DNA of 64,000 bases from Bradyrhizobium sp. SRL28. GTDB lineage: Bacteria; Pseudomonadota; Alphaproteobacteria; Rhizobiales; Xanthobacteraceae. Location: the NCBI RefSeq assembly GCF_018596315.1, contig NZ_JAHEAG010000004.1, forward strand, positions 248,001 to 312,000, in the 5' to 3' direction. Both the position numbers and the translations under genes were made by a program. Numbering within the stretch: the stretch's first letter is position 1; the number at the start of each line of letters is the position of its first letter. The notes under the pieces were generated by a model. The model saw only the letters and a list, made by a program, of their open reading frames with translations. It made no database searches and was not told the origin of the DNA. This document shows positions 35,407 through 45,412 of this stretch, piece after piece.

Positions 35407-36900
35407 CTATCCCGCCGCGTTCTCGATCAGCCGGCGATAGAACCGGATCATGTCGGCATAGCCCTCGACTGGAAGGCGCTCATTGGTGCCGTGGAAGCGC
35501 TTCAAATCTTCCGAATTGGCGCGCACCGGCGAGAAGCGGAAAATCTTGTCGGTGACATCTGTGTAGTGGCGCGAATCGGTGGCGGCCACCATCAGGCCCG
35601 GTGCGACGATCACGTCCGGGTAGATTTCCCGGATGGTGCGATTGAGCATCTGGAACGATGGACTTGTGGTCGCCGTCACCGGCGGCGGATCGGTATTGCC
35701 GGGAAACGGTTTGATGGAAATACGGTCATTGGCGATCGTGCTTCTCACGTGGTCGATCACGCTCCCTTGCGTGTCGCCGGGGATCAGGCGGAAGTTGACG
35801 CTGGCTTCGGCATTGCCGGGCAGCACGTTGTCCTTGTCGCCGGCGTTGAAGATCGTCAGCGCCGTGGTGGTGCGCACCATTGCTTCCGTCGGCCCGCTTT
35901 TCTCGAACTCGCGCAGCAGCAGCGGCCTGAACAGCCAGAGGTTCGACAGCACCACGCGGTTGAAGCCGGACATCTCGGGCGCCAGCGTGTCGAACATCTC
36001 CGCGACCGTAGAGCGGATCTGCATCGGCAGGCGGCGATCTTCGAGCCGCGCCAGCGCTGCGCTCATCATGCCGATCGCGGTATCGCGCGGCGGCATCGAC
36101 GAATGGCCGGGCGTCGCATGTGCATTCAGCACCAGCGTGGCATAGCCCTTTTCGGCGACGCCGATCAGCGCGGCCGGCTTGTCGAGGCCCTTCATGATGC
36201 CATCGGTGATCAACAGGCCCTCGTCGATCACGAAGTCGAGGCGGACGCCGCGCGAGGCGAGTAGCGCCGCGATCGATTTGGCGCCGGCGGTGCCCGCGGT
36301 CTCTTCGTCATGGCCGAAGGCGAAATAGATCGTGCGTTTGGGACGGAAGCCCGCCTTGGCCATGGCTTCGGCGGCCTCCAGCATGGAATAGAGATTGCCC
36401 TTGTCGTCCCAGGAGCCGCGGCCCCAGATGAAGCCGTCGGCTATCACACCGTCATAAGGCGGCTGTTGCCAATCCTTCTCGGTGCCCGGCGCCACCGGCA
36501 CGACATCCTGATGCGCGAGGAATGCGATCGGCTGCGCCTTCGCCTCCGAGCCCTCCCAGGTGTAGAGCAGGCTGTAGCCGGCAACGATCTCGCGTTTGGC
36601 CGCGGCGTGAAATGCCGGAAAGCTCTTTTCGATATGCGCATGCATGCCGCGCAGGGCTTCGGCGTGCTGATCGGGCTTTTCGTAGCTTGAAATGGTCCGG
36701 AAGCGGATCGCTTCGGCCAGGCGCCTGGCTACCGCCGGTGCGTCGACCTCGGCGCGCGGCACCGCCGCCACCTGAAGCTGCCGCGAGCCATGGGTGAGGG
36801 TGTTGAATGCGAGAGCGCCGGCGAGGACGATGATAACGGCGATCGCGAGCAGCAGGACGTTGCGGATGATGCGAAGTACCCGGCGCATGGTGTTGCCCAT
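35407..36900 (-). CDS. M20 family metallopeptidase (PM20D1-like), membrane-anchored
   Basis: This 497-residue zinc peptidase/amidase has an N-terminal anchor (VLRIIRNVLLLAIAVIIVLA). The catalytic domain shows the first metal His in FLAHQDVVPVAPGTEKDW, bridging Asp in IWGRGSWDDKGNLYSML, the general base pair in FAFGHDEETAGTAGA, Asp in LDFVIDEG, and a C-terminal His in TDSRHYTDVTDK. The dimerisation domain lies in the middle (LNAHATPGHSSMPP to NAEASVNFRLIPGD). The family includes PM20D1-type N-acyl-amino-acid hydrolases and carboxypeptidases. The start could also be 36888. A broken tandem copy lies immediately downstream. Confidence 0.92.
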   Translation of the reverse strand: MGNTMRRVLRIIRNVLLLAIAVIIVLAGALAFNTLTHGSRQLQVAAVPRAEVDAPAVARRLAEAIRFRTISSYEKPDQHAEALRGMHAHIEKSFPAFHAAAKREIVAGYSLLYTWEGSEAKAQPIAFLAHQDVVPVAPGTEKDWQQPPYDGVIADGFIWGRGSWDDKGNLYSMLEAAEAMAKAGFRPKRTIYFAFGHDEETAGTAGAKSIAALLASRGVRLDFVIDEGLLITDGIMKGLDKPAALIGVAEKGYATLVLNAHATPGHSSMPPRDTAIGMMSAALARLEDRRLPMQIRSTVAEMFDTLAPEMSGFNRVVLSNLWLFRPLLLREFEKSGPTEAMVRTTTALTIFNAGDKDNVLPGNAEASVNFRLIPGDTQGSVIDHVRSTIANDRISIKPFPGNTDPPPVTATTSPSFQMLNRTIREIYPDVIVAPGLMVAATDSRHYTDVTDKIFRFSPVRANSEDLKRFHGTNERLPVEGYADMIRFYRRLIENAAG

Positions 36901-36903
36901 CCT

Positions 36904-36994
36904 CGTCATGCCCGGCCTTGTGCCGGGCATCCACGTCTTAACAGTGTAGCGGCGCGGAAGACGTGGATGGCCGGGACAAGCCCGGCCATGACGG
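36904..36994. repeat. Dispersed inverted repeat, family B (copy 2)
   Basis: It has the same arms as 27656-27746 (CGTCATGCCCGGCCTTGTGC and GACAAGCCCGGCCATGACGG) with a different loop. It lies between ppa and the peptidase gene on the minus strand, starting 4 bp before the peptidase start codon, so it must be in the untranslated leader or block read-through from ppa. Confidence 0.9.
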
Positions 36995-37022
36995 CAAATG
37001 TTTGTCTGCGCTGTACCTCGGC

Positions 37023-37553
37023 CTACTTCTTCTTCGCCCGTTCGATGCCTTCCAGGATCAGCCGGTGCGCGTCCTCGGCGCCGCCCCAGCGCAGCACCTT
37101 CACCCATTTGCCCTTCTCGAGATCCTTGTAGTGCTCGAAGAAGTGCTGGATCTGCTGCAGCGTGATATCGGGGAGGTCGCTGTAAGTTTTGACCTTGTCG
37201 TAGCGCTGGGTCAGCTTCGAAGACGGCACCGCTATGATCTTCTCGTCGCCGCCGGCCTCGTCTTCCATCAGCAGCACGCCGACGGGGCGCACGCTCATCA
37301 CGGCACCCGGTACGATCGCGCGGGTGTTGGCGACCAAGACGTCGCAGGGGTCGCCGTCGCCGGACAGCGTATGCGGGATGAAGCCGTAATTGCCGGGGTA
37401 GCGCATCGCCGTATAGAGGAAGCGGTCGACCACCAGCGTGCCGGCCTCCTTGTCCATTTCATACTTGATCGGCTCGCCGCCAACGGGCACCTCGATGATG
37501 ACGTTGACGTCGTGTGGCGGATTTACTCCGATCGGGATGGCGTCAATGCGCAT
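37023..37553 (-). CDS. ppa: Inorganic pyrophosphatase
   Basis: Family I soluble pyrophosphatase hydrolyses PPi to phosphate and drives biosynthetic reactions. The 176-residue protein has [40 protein letters not shown], the metal-binding signature [14 protein letters not shown] (PS00387 type, with three Asp residues), and the lysine/tyrosine block [17 protein letters not shown]. Length and motifs are normal for the bacterial hexameric enzyme. The C-terminus ends with a Lys run. A family D repeat lies upstream and a family B repeat downstream. Confidence 0.97.
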   Translation of the reverse strand: MRIDAIPIGVNPPHDVNVIIEVPVGGEPIKYEMDKEAGTLVVDRFLYTAMRYPGNYGFIPHTLSGDGDPCDVLVANTRAIVPGAVMSVRPVGVLLMEDEAGGDEKIIAVPSSKLTQRYDKVKTYSDLPDITLQQIQHFFEHYKDLEKGKWVKVLRWGGAEDAHRLILEGIERAKKK

Positions 37554-37648
37554 AAGGGGCTCCGCTTGGCGTTAAGGGGCACGCCCGGAATCAGGCGTGC
37601 GTCAGGGTCCGTTTAGACCCGCAGCAGAGCAGGGAAAAGGCTGAATTC

Positions 37649-37697
37649 GAGCATGATCCGGAAAAGTGGGTACCGGTTTTCCGCAAAGATCATGCTC
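37649..37697. repeat. Dispersed inverted repeat, family D (copy 2)
   Basis: GAGCATGATCCGGAAAA and TTTTCCGCAAAGATCATGCTC pair around GTGGGTACC. Related elements are at 11140-11189, 45078-45125 and 45193-45267. It lies between the acetyltransferase gene and ppa, upstream of ppa. Confidence 0.85.
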
Positions 37698-37716
37698 AAA
37701 ACAAAGAGGTCTAACT

Positions 37717-38226
37717 TCAGTTGGACCAGGCGAAGGCGACTTTATCGAGCGATTTGGGCCCGAACTTCTCCGAGGAGCGCGCCACCATCCGGCCGCCGAG
37801 CGCGCGGTAGAATTCCGTCGCCGTGTCGTTGTCGGAGAGCGCCCAGATCACCATGCTCTTCAGTCCGCTCTGCATCAGGTCGCGCCGGGCAGCGGTGAAG
37901 AGGCGGCGGCCGAAGCCGAGGCCCTGGAATTCCGGCCGCAGATAGAGCTCGTAGATCTCGCCTTCGAAATGCAGGCTGCGGGCGCGGTTGCGGCCGTAAT
38001 TGGCGTAGCCCGCGACCTTGTCGCCGAACACCAGCACGCTGACGCGGCTGCCCTTGCGGATCGCGCTGTCCCACCATTGCGGGCCGCGACGGTTGATGAG
38101 TTTTTCGAGCTCGGCGCCGGGAATGATGCCCTGATAGGCGGACCGCCAGGCTTCATCATGGGTAGACGCCACCGCGGCTGCGTCTGCAGCCTTGGCCGGT
38201 CGGACCTCGATCAGGGTTGTGCTCAT
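37717..38226 (-). CDS. GNAT family N-acetyltransferase
   Basis: This 169-residue single-domain acetyltransferase opens MSTTLIEVRPAKAADAAAVA. The CoA-binding motif A is YELYLRPEFQGLGFGRRLFT (the Q-x-x-G-x-G/A pattern), preceded by FGDKVAGYANYG and followed by the alpha4/beta region WALSDNDTATEFYRALGGRM. The acceptor substrate is not inferable. It resembles RimI-type and small-molecule acetyltransferases with the QWWDSAIRKG insert common in rhizobia. The ATG at 38226 is preferred over a start 14 codons upstream. Confidence 0.88.
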   Translation of the reverse strand: MSTTLIEVRPAKAADAAAVASTHDEAWRSAYQGIIPGAELEKLINRRGPQWWDSAIRKGSRVSVLVFGDKVAGYANYGRNRARSLHFEGEIYELYLRPEFQGLGFGRRLFTAARRDLMQSGLKSMVIWALSDNDTATEFYRALGGRMVARSSEKFGPKSLDKVAFAWSN

Positions 38227-38514
38227 GTCCTGATCAAAGCAAGTCGGCGGCCCGGCTTCAAGGTCCATCGTTAATTATCGGTTAACCTGTGGATTTTCTG
38301 CATCAGTTTTCTGTGCCTTTGTGCCGAAAGAGGACAGCGGTCCTGTCTTAACGGTATTTGCCGATGCCAAGGCGGCGAAATGGTTGTCAGAATCATCCAG
38401 GGAGCGCCTCGGCGAATTCCGTTCACGGAAAAATGCGCTGGATTTGATTCGCCGGCGGTATTCTGCTGGTGACTTCGAAAAATACGCCCGCCCTCGGCTG
38501 TGTCAGGCCCGTTC

Positions 38515-39414
38515 ATGCATCCGCCAAACGTGCTTTTTGCGCTGGTTCTCGTTGCCGCGCTCGGTCTGAGGGCCGCATCCGCGCAGCCCGCACTTGGCGC
38601 GCAAGGTGCGGAAGGCGAGCCTCACCGGTTGCAGCAATGGCTGGTACCTTCGCCCGATCCTGCAACCCCGGCGCATGCGGTGCTGTTTCGGCCGCCCGGC
38701 GAGGGACCGTTTCCGCTTGCCGTGATCGCGCACGCCTCCACCCAGAACGTGCTGCGACGGGCGCAAATGCCGCAGCCCGAGTACCGAGCGCTCGCCGCCT
38801 GGCTGGTGGCGCGCGGCTTTGCCGTGCTGGTCCCCGAGCGTCCGGGCCATGGCGCGACGGGCGGAAAGTACCTCGAAGATCAGGGCGGCTGCGATGAAGC
38901 CGATTACGCCAGGTCCGGCCGTGTCACGGGGGATGAGATCGCCGCCGCCGTCGGCCTTCTGCGCAAGCAATCCTTCATCCACCCCGAGGGTACGGTCATG
39001 ATCGGTCATTCGGCCGGTGGCTGGGGTGCACTGGCGCTGGCCGGCGAAGATCCGAAGAAAATTGCCGCCATCGTCGCGTTTGCGCCGGGACGCGGCGGGC
39101 ATGCCAACGATTTTCCCAACCGGGTCTGCGCGCCGCATACGCTGATGGCCGCTGCGGGCGAGTTCGGCAAGGCCGCGCGCGTCAAGGTGACCTGGCTGGT
39201 GGCGGCCAATGACAGCTACTTTTCGCCCGCGTTCTCGCGCCAACTGGTCGCGGCGTTCCGCGGCGCCGGCGGCAAGGCCGATTTTCACGTGCTGCCGGCC
39301 CACGGCAGCGAAGGCCATTGGCTGGTGGAAACCGAGGGCGGTATAAAACTCGCCGGAGCCGAACTCGATCGCGCCTTGAAGGCGCGATCAGCAGCCTCGG
39401 CGAAGAAGCGATGA
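38515..39414 (+). CDS. Exported alpha/beta hydrolase (dienelactone-hydrolase-like)
   Basis: This 299-residue protein has a signal peptide (MHPPNVLFALVLVAALGLRA, cleavage near ASAQPA). The hydrolase domain shows PFPLAVIAHASTQNVL, RGFAVLVPERPGHGATGG, the nucleophile elbow VMIGHSAGGWGALALAG, an acid in VAANDSYFSPAFSRQ, and the terminal His near LPAHGSEGHWLVE. The catalytic Ser, Asp and His are thus all present. The fold resembles dienelactone hydrolase or acetyl-xylan-esterase-like enzymes, with an unknown substrate in the periplasm. A GTG five codons earlier is another start. The stop overlaps the next start as ATGA, so it heads a four-gene operon. Confidence 0.85.
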   Translation: MHPPNVLFALVLVAALGLRAASAQPALGAQGAEGEPHRLQQWLVPSPDPATPAHAVLFRPPGEGPFPLAVIAHASTQNVLRRAQMPQPEYRALAAWLVARGFAVLVPERPGHGATGGKYLEDQGGCDEADYARSGRVTGDEIAAAVGLLRKQSFIHPEGTVMIGHSAGGWGALALAGEDPKKIAAIVAFAPGRGGHANDFPNRVCAPHTLMAAAGEFGKAARVKVTWLVAANDSYFSPAFSRQLVAAFRGAGGKADFHVLPAHGSEGHWLVETEGGIKLAGAELDRALKARSAASAKKR

Positions 39415-39878
39415 CGCTGTATTTCCTCATCAAATACCTGCATGTGCTCGGCGCGATCGTCATTCTCGGCACCGGCACTGGTATCGCCTTCTTCATGCTG
39501 ATGGCCCATCGCAGCCGGGACGTGGCCTTCATCGCACGCACGGCTGGGACCGTCGTGATCGCCGACATGTTGTTCACGCTGACGGCGGTGCTGCTGCAGC
39601 CGGTGAGTGGCGGCGCGCTGATGTGGTTGTCCTCCACCGCCTGGAGCGAGCGCTGGCTGATGACCTCGCTCGGGCTCTATGCGGTCGCGGGGCTGTTCTG
39701 GGTGCCGGTGATCTTCATGCAGATCGAAATGCGCGATCTCGCACGCAAGGCGGCTGAACAGAACCAGAAGTTGCCGCCGCGCTATTTCGCACTTTTCCAC
39801 CGCTGGTTTCTGTTCGGGATTCCCGGTTTTGGTTCGGTCATGGCTATTCTCTGGCTGATGATCGCCAAACCGCTTTAG
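39411..39878 (+). CDS. DUF2269 family integral membrane protein
   Basis: This 155-residue protein has four hydrophobic helices: FLIKYLHVLGAIVILGTGTG, TAGTVVIADMLFTLTAVLLQ, LMTSLGLYAVAGLFWVPVIF and FLFGIPGFGSVMAILWLMIA. The YLIKYLHVLGA start and the PRYFALFHRWFLFGIPGF block are typical of DUF2269 (predicted integral membrane, possibly heme- or redox-related). Histidines within helices 1 and 4 could bind a cofactor, but this is inference. The start overlaps the hydrolase stop by four bases, and the SDR/DoxX fusion follows after 6 bp. Confidence 0.88.
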   Translation: MTLYFLIKYLHVLGAIVILGTGTGIAFFMLMAHRSRDVAFIARTAGTVVIADMLFTLTAVLLQPVSGGALMWLSSTAWSERWLMTSLGLYAVAGLFWVPVIFMQIEMRDLARKAAEQNQKLPPRYFALFHRWFLFGIPGFGSVMAILWLMIAKPL

Positions 39879-39884
39879 GCAGGC

Positions 39885-41204
39885 ATGACCGCCGGTAACC
39901 GAAAAATCCTCGTGCTCGGCGCCTCCGGCCTGATCGGCCGCTTCGTGACCGACGATCTGCGCGTACGGGGATTTTCGGTAGTGGGCGTTGCCCGAAGATT
40001 ATCCGCCTCGCAGAAGAGCGGCCCACTCGATCTCGAACTGCCTGTCATGTCGATGGAAGCCGCCGCGCTGGCGCGGCTGCTGCGCGATCACCGCATCGAT
40101 GTCGTCGTCAATTGCCTGGGCGTGCTGCAGGACGGCCCCGGCAGCGACACCGCCGCCGTGCATCGCGATTTCGTCGTGCGGTTGTTGCAGGCGATCCGCG
40201 ACAGCGACCGCGCGATCCGGCTGGTGCATATCTCGATTCCCGGCACGAGCGACAGCGACCGGACCGCCTTCAGCACCACCAAGCGCGAGGCCGAGCGGCT
40301 GATCGCGGAATCCAGTGTCGCGCACACGATCCTGCGGCCGGGCTTCGTCGTAGCCCTTGCCGCCTATGGCGGCAGCGCCATGGTGCGCTCACTGGCGGCA
40401 TATCCGCTCGATCTCCCGGCCACTGAGCGGGCCGCGCCATTCCAGCCGGTCGCCATGGAGGACATTGCCGCGACCATCGCCTGGCTTGCCGCGCGCGATC
40501 CGTCTGAGGCGAACGCCGTGACATGGGATCTGATGCAGGAGCAGCCGGTCACGCTCGGCGACGTGATCGATCAATTCCGCGAGGTGTTCGGCACCGGGAG
40601 ATGGTGGCGCATCGTCATGCCGACGTTCCTGCTCGATCTTGGCGCCAGGCTAGGCGACCTCACGAGCCTGCTTGGCTGGATGCCACCGATGCGAACCACC
40701 GCGATAGCGGAGCTGCGCCGCGGCGTGAACGGCGACCCCGCCGGCTGGATAGCCGCTACCGGCATCGTGCCGACGCGCATCGAACAGATGGCCGGAAAAC
40801 GCTGGGCGACCATCCAGGACAAATGGTTTGCCCGGCTGTTCCCGATCAAGGCGCTTGTCATCGCAAGCCTCGTGCTGTTCTGGGTCGTCTCGGGCTTCAT
40901 TGCGCTGGTAATTTCCTATGACGCGGCGGCCGGGATCCTGAGCAGTCGCGGTTTTCCGCCGTCGCTCATAGCCCCCATCACAATCGGCACCAGCCTGATG
41001 GATATGGGCATCGGTGTGCTGATTGCGTTCCGCCGCACCGCGGCATTTGGTCTGATCGCGGGCATCGTCGCGTCGCTCGGCTATATGATCGGCGCCGCGA
41101 TCCTGACGCCGGACCTCTGGATCGAGCCGCTCGGCGCGCTGGTGAAGACCGGCCCCGCCATCGTGCTGATGCTGGTGGCGCTGCTGACCCTGGACAACCG
41201 ATGA
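39885..41204 (+). CDS. NAD(P)-binding SDR protein fused to a DoxX-like membrane domain
   Basis: This 439-residue two-part protein starts with an atypical SDR/NmrA-like Rossmann domain. It carries LVLGASGLIGRFVTDDLRVR (nucleotide loop), VVNCLGVLQDGPGSDTAAVH and LRPGFVVALAAYGGSAMVRS, covering about residues 1-300. The C-terminal 130 residues hold four transmembrane helices of the DoxX-like type (LVIASLVLFWVVSGFIALVI through IVLMLVALLTL). DoxX-like domains are found in quinone- and thiol-linked membrane redox systems. The next gene encodes a DCC thiol oxidoreductase, a typical partner. A membrane-linked redox role is inferred. Confidence 0.88.
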   Translation: MTAGNRKILVLGASGLIGRFVTDDLRVRGFSVVGVARRLSASQKSGPLDLELPVMSMEAAALARLLRDHRIDVVVNCLGVLQDGPGSDTAAVHRDFVVRLLQAIRDSDRAIRLVHISIPGTSDSDRTAFSTTKREAERLIAESSVAHTILRPGFVVALAAYGGSAMVRSLAAYPLDLPATERAAPFQPVAMEDIAATIAWLAARDPSEANAVTWDLMQEQPVTLGDVIDQFREVFGTGRWWRIVMPTFLLDLGARLGDLTSLLGWMPPMRTTAIAELRRGVNGDPAGWIAATGIVPTRIEQMAGKRWATIQDKWFARLFPIKALVIASLVLFWVVSGFIALVISYDAAAGILSSRGFPPSLIAPITIGTSLMDMGIGVLIAFRRTAAFGLIAGIVASLGYMIGAAILTPDLWIEPLGALVKTGPAIVLMLVALLTLDNR

Positions 41205-41214
41205 CCTCAACCGA

Positions 41215-41622
41215 ATGACCCGCTGGCCCGACGACGACGTGATCCTCTATGACGGCGTCTGCGTCTTCTGCTCGCGCTGGGTCCGCTTCGTCGCGACACG
41301 CGACACGGAACGCCGCTTCCGCTTCACCGCGATCCAGTCGTCCTACGGGACGCGGCTGGCGCAGGCTTTTGATATCGATCCAAATGATCCCGATACCAAT
41401 GCCGTCGTGCATGGTGGGGTCGCGTATTTCAAATCCGATGCCGCGCTAGCGGTGTTGAGCTCACTGCCGGGCTGGCGATGGACCCGCGCGCTGTTCGTCG
41501 TCCCGAAGCCGCTGCGCGACGCCGTCTACAGCCTCGTCGCGCGAAATCGCTATCGTATTTTCGGGAAGTATGACGAATGCTTCGTGCCGGATGCGAGCAT
41601 GAGGGCGCGGGTGATGGAGTAG
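41215..41622 (+). CDS. DCC family thiol-disulfide oxidoreductase-like protein (DUF393)
   Basis: This 135-residue thioredoxin-like protein has the defining motif ILYDGVCVFCSRWVRFV, in which Asp-Gly-x-Cys-x-x-Cys gives the family its name. Later blocks FRFTAIQSSYGTRLAQAFDI, ALAVLSSLPGWRW and RNRYRIFGKYDECFVPD are typical. The two cysteines probably cycle between thiol and disulfide. It follows the SDR/DoxX gene by 10 bp, so the DUF2269-SDR/DoxX-DCC set is likely cotranscribed. Confidence 0.9.
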   Translation: MTRWPDDDVILYDGVCVFCSRWVRFVATRDTERRFRFTAIQSSYGTRLAQAFDIDPNDPDTNAVVHGGVAYFKSDAALAVLSSLPGWRWTRALFVVPKPLRDAVYSLVARNRYRIFGKYDECFVPDASMRARVME

Positions 41623-41716
41623 GATTACGCCTTCACTTGAAAGATACTTCAAATGACAGAGGCTCAAGATGAGTGAATTTGTCCAGCGGAGGCGCTATCT
41701 GAGGACCACGAGCCCG

Positions 41717-41746
41717 CCCCATCTCTACTTTGCATGGGGTTGTTTT
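41717..41746 (+). terminator. Probable terminator of the DCC operon
   Basis: CCCCAT and ATGGGG can pair across an 11-base loop and are followed by TTGTTTT. It lies between the DCC gene and the convergent amine oxidase gene. Confidence 0.45.
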
Positions 41747-41792
41747 AGAGATTTTGTGTCTGGGTGCCCCTTGGCGACCCGACCAGTCCGAT

Positions 41793-43052
41793 TTATCGGC
41801 CCGCAAGCGCCATCATCACTTCCGCCGCCGCCCGCTCCCCGCTGTCCCTCGCCCCATGCGCCGTCGAGAAAAACTCCGGCGAGGTCGCCTCTCCCGCAAA
41901 GAACAGTCGTCCATCGACCGGCGCGGCGAGCACCTCGCGATCCCCCGCATGTCCCGGCAGCGCATGCGAGTACGAACCGCGTGCAAACGGGTCGTGGGCC
42001 CAGCGCGATTCCGCAAGCGGCTTCAGCTTGCGGCGAAAATCGTTGCCGAGGATTGAGACGATCTCGTTGATGCTCTCGGCGGCGAGCGCGCCGGGGCCGG
42101 CGTCTTCCAGCGATTGCGCAAAACGGCCGCCGAAAAAACCTTCGATGCAGGGCTGGCCGAACGGGCGCAGATGATAGGTGCCCATTGCGGTGCGCATGGT
42201 GGCGGCGCGCAGATTGCCCTCTTTCGGCAGTGCCTCCGGCTCGTCCAGCGCCAGCGTTACCTTATCGGCAAGGCCGAGCGGCAGGCCGCGCGCGGCGTCG
42301 ACTTTTGCCGGCAAGGGCGGATGAAAGCGGATGGCCTCGTCGCCGATCAGGTTGGTCGGCACGGTGACGATGACCCTGTCCGCGGTCAGCGTGCCCTGCG
42401 AGGTCTCGATACGGACGCGTTTTGCCGAATGATCGATTAGCGTCACCATGCAATTGAGCGCGAGCGGACATGTCGCGCCATAGGCGGCAATCAGCGTGCC
42501 GTAGCCACGGCGGATGCGCCAGTTGAGGTCGGTATCCTCATAGGCGTCCATATCGAGAAGAGAGACCTGATCCAACTCGCAGCCATTGATGTAGGTCGAG
42601 ATGGCATCGATCATCGGGTTCCAGCGGTTGCCGGGCTCGAGGCAAACATTGGCGGGGCCGTCGCGGCCGCTCTGTTCGGCCTCTTGCGCGGCCTGCTCGG
42701 CACGATCGTAGAACGCGTTCATCGCGCGGATGAAGTCGTCGCGGTCGTCTTGCGGAAACGCCTTGCCATAGGCGCGCTCGCGCCAGGGCGGCAGCGACTT
42801 GTTGATTTCGAAATTCAGCTGTTCGGCAATTTTGACGAACGAGTTCTGGTCCGCCGAATGCAGCCAGCCGCAGCCGACGTCGAAGGTGACGTCGGGCGAG
42901 GCCATGATGGTGTGGGCCCGGCCGCCGACGCGGTCGCGCGCCTCCAACACGATGACGGAGAGACCGGAATTCTTTAACGCATTCGCGGCGCCGAGGCCGG
43001 CGGCGCCGGCACCGATGATGGCGACATCGACTGAGGAGGGGAGGGAGGACAT
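41793..43052 (-). CDS. Flavin-containing amine oxidoreductase (monoamine oxidase family)
   Basis: This 419-residue FAD enzyme starts with the dinucleotide-binding motif VAIIGAGAAGLGAANALKNS, followed by VIVLEARDRVGGRAHTI (the GG-R motif) and FDVGCGWLHSADQNSF. The C-terminal FAD block is LFFAGEATSPEFFSTAHGAR, as in monoamine and polyamine oxidases. It oxidises an amine to an imine with H2O2 formation. The substrate cannot be assigned. There is no signal peptide, so it is cytoplasmic. The gene is convergent with the DCC operon and separated from typA by a family E repeat. Confidence 0.92.
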   Translation of the reverse strand: MSSLPSSVDVAIIGAGAAGLGAANALKNSGLSVIVLEARDRVGGRAHTIMASPDVTFDVGCGWLHSADQNSFVKIAEQLNFEINKSLPPWRERAYGKAFPQDDRDDFIRAMNAFYDRAEQAAQEAEQSGRDGPANVCLEPGNRWNPMIDAISTYINGCELDQVSLLDMDAYEDTDLNWRIRRGYGTLIAAYGATCPLALNCMVTLIDHSAKRVRIETSQGTLTADRVIVTVPTNLIGDEAIRFHPPLPAKVDAARGLPLGLADKVTLALDEPEALPKEGNLRAATMRTAMGTYHLRPFGQPCIEGFFGGRFAQSLEDAGPGALAAESINEIVSILGNDFRRKLKPLAESRWAHDPFARGSYSHALPGHAGDREVLAAPVDGRLFFAGEATSPEFFSTAHGARDSGERAAAEVMMALAGR

Positions 43053-43105
43053 GCCCTTGCCTCTAGCATGTTCGCCGCCGCGCCTGAAGCCACCCCACGC
43101 ATACC

Positions 43106-43208
43106 CGTCATCACCCGCGAAAGCGGGTGATCCAGTATTGCAGAGACGTCAGTTATTGAATCGATGGGCCGCAGCGTACTGGATGCCCCGCCTTCGCGGG
43201 GCATGACA
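43106..43208. repeat. Dispersed inverted repeat, family E
   Basis: CGTCATCACCCGCGAAAGCG GGTGATCCAGTA at the left and TACTGGATGCCCCGCCTTCG CGGGGCATGACAG at the right form an outer stem, and each half also forms its own hairpin. It lies between typA and the amine oxidase gene, both on the minus strand. Confidence 0.8.
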
Positions 43209-43219
43209 GGACTGTGAAC

Positions 43220-45046
<1,827 letters not shown>

Positions 45047-45077
45047 GGCTCTTCTTCTGGTCGTGCAAAGGTGGATG

Positions 45078-45125
45078 CGCGATCTCACCGGAAAACCGGG
45101 ACCCACTTTTCCGGATCGCGCTTCT
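45078..45125. repeat. Dispersed repeat, family D (partial copy)
   Basis: Contains GGAAAACCGGGACCCACTTT and TCCGGATCGCGCTTC, related to the core of the other family D elements but with a changed end (GCGCGATC/GATCGCGC in place of GAGCATGATC/GATCATGCTC). Confidence 0.6.
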
Positions 45126-45192
45126 AAAACCTGGAATACTGGCGCGTGATGACGCTTCTTCGAATCGTCATCCCGCTCCGTCTATTTTGTTT

Positions 45193-45267
45193 GAGCATGA
45201 TCTCCGGGCAAACGCGTACCGCGTTTGTCCCGAGGGAAAACCGGTACCACTTTTCCGGATCATGCTC
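45193..45267. repeat. Dispersed inverted repeat, family D (long copy)
   Basis: GAGCATGATC and GATCATGCTC mark the ends. An inner hairpin GACAAACGCG-like/CGCGTTTGTC and the GGTACCACTTTTCCGG core make it longer than the copy at 37649-37697. Confidence 0.85.
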
Positions 45268-45294
45268 CGGGGGCGCTTTCCCCCCAAAAAGGAA

Positions 45295-45315
45295 GCCCGG
45301 CCAAAAGGACCGGGC
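45295..45315 (-). terminator. Terminator downstream of the Crp/Fnr gene (distal)
   Basis: GCCCGG/CCGGGC with a nine-base loop is followed on the minus strand by TTCCTTTTT, a good intrinsic terminator for transcripts coming from the regulator gene. Confidence 0.7.
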
Positions 45316-45353
45316 AATACCTTACGCGTTGCGGCGCAATATATTCAGAAAAC

Positions 45354-45378
45354 GCCAAAAAACAATGGTTTGTTTGGC
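45354..45378 (-). terminator. Terminator downstream of the Crp/Fnr gene (proximal)
   Basis: GCCAAA and TTTGGC pair with additional A-T pairing inside. On the minus strand the stem is followed by GTTTTC. It lies 35 bp after the regulator's stop codon. Confidence 0.55.
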
Positions 45379-45412
45379 ATTTGGTTAGTCGATTTTGGGC
45401 ATATGGCCCGCC

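Larger units (their letters stand above)
45047..45412. other. Intergenic region upstream of typA
   Basis: This 366-bp gap is filled by two family D repeats (45078-45125, 45193-45267) on the typA side and two terminator-like hairpins (45295-45315, 45354-45378) on the Crp/Fnr side. I see no gene in it. The typA promoter must lie within or between the repeats. Confidence 0.6.

Noticed and set aside
38321..38514. A frame with charged, protein-like composition (ADAKAAKWLSESSRERLGEF) before the hydrolase gene
   Set aside because: Its third-position GC is low, its start would be GTG, and it continues as an out-of-frame reading of the hydrolase signal peptide. It may be a gene relic but cannot be supported.
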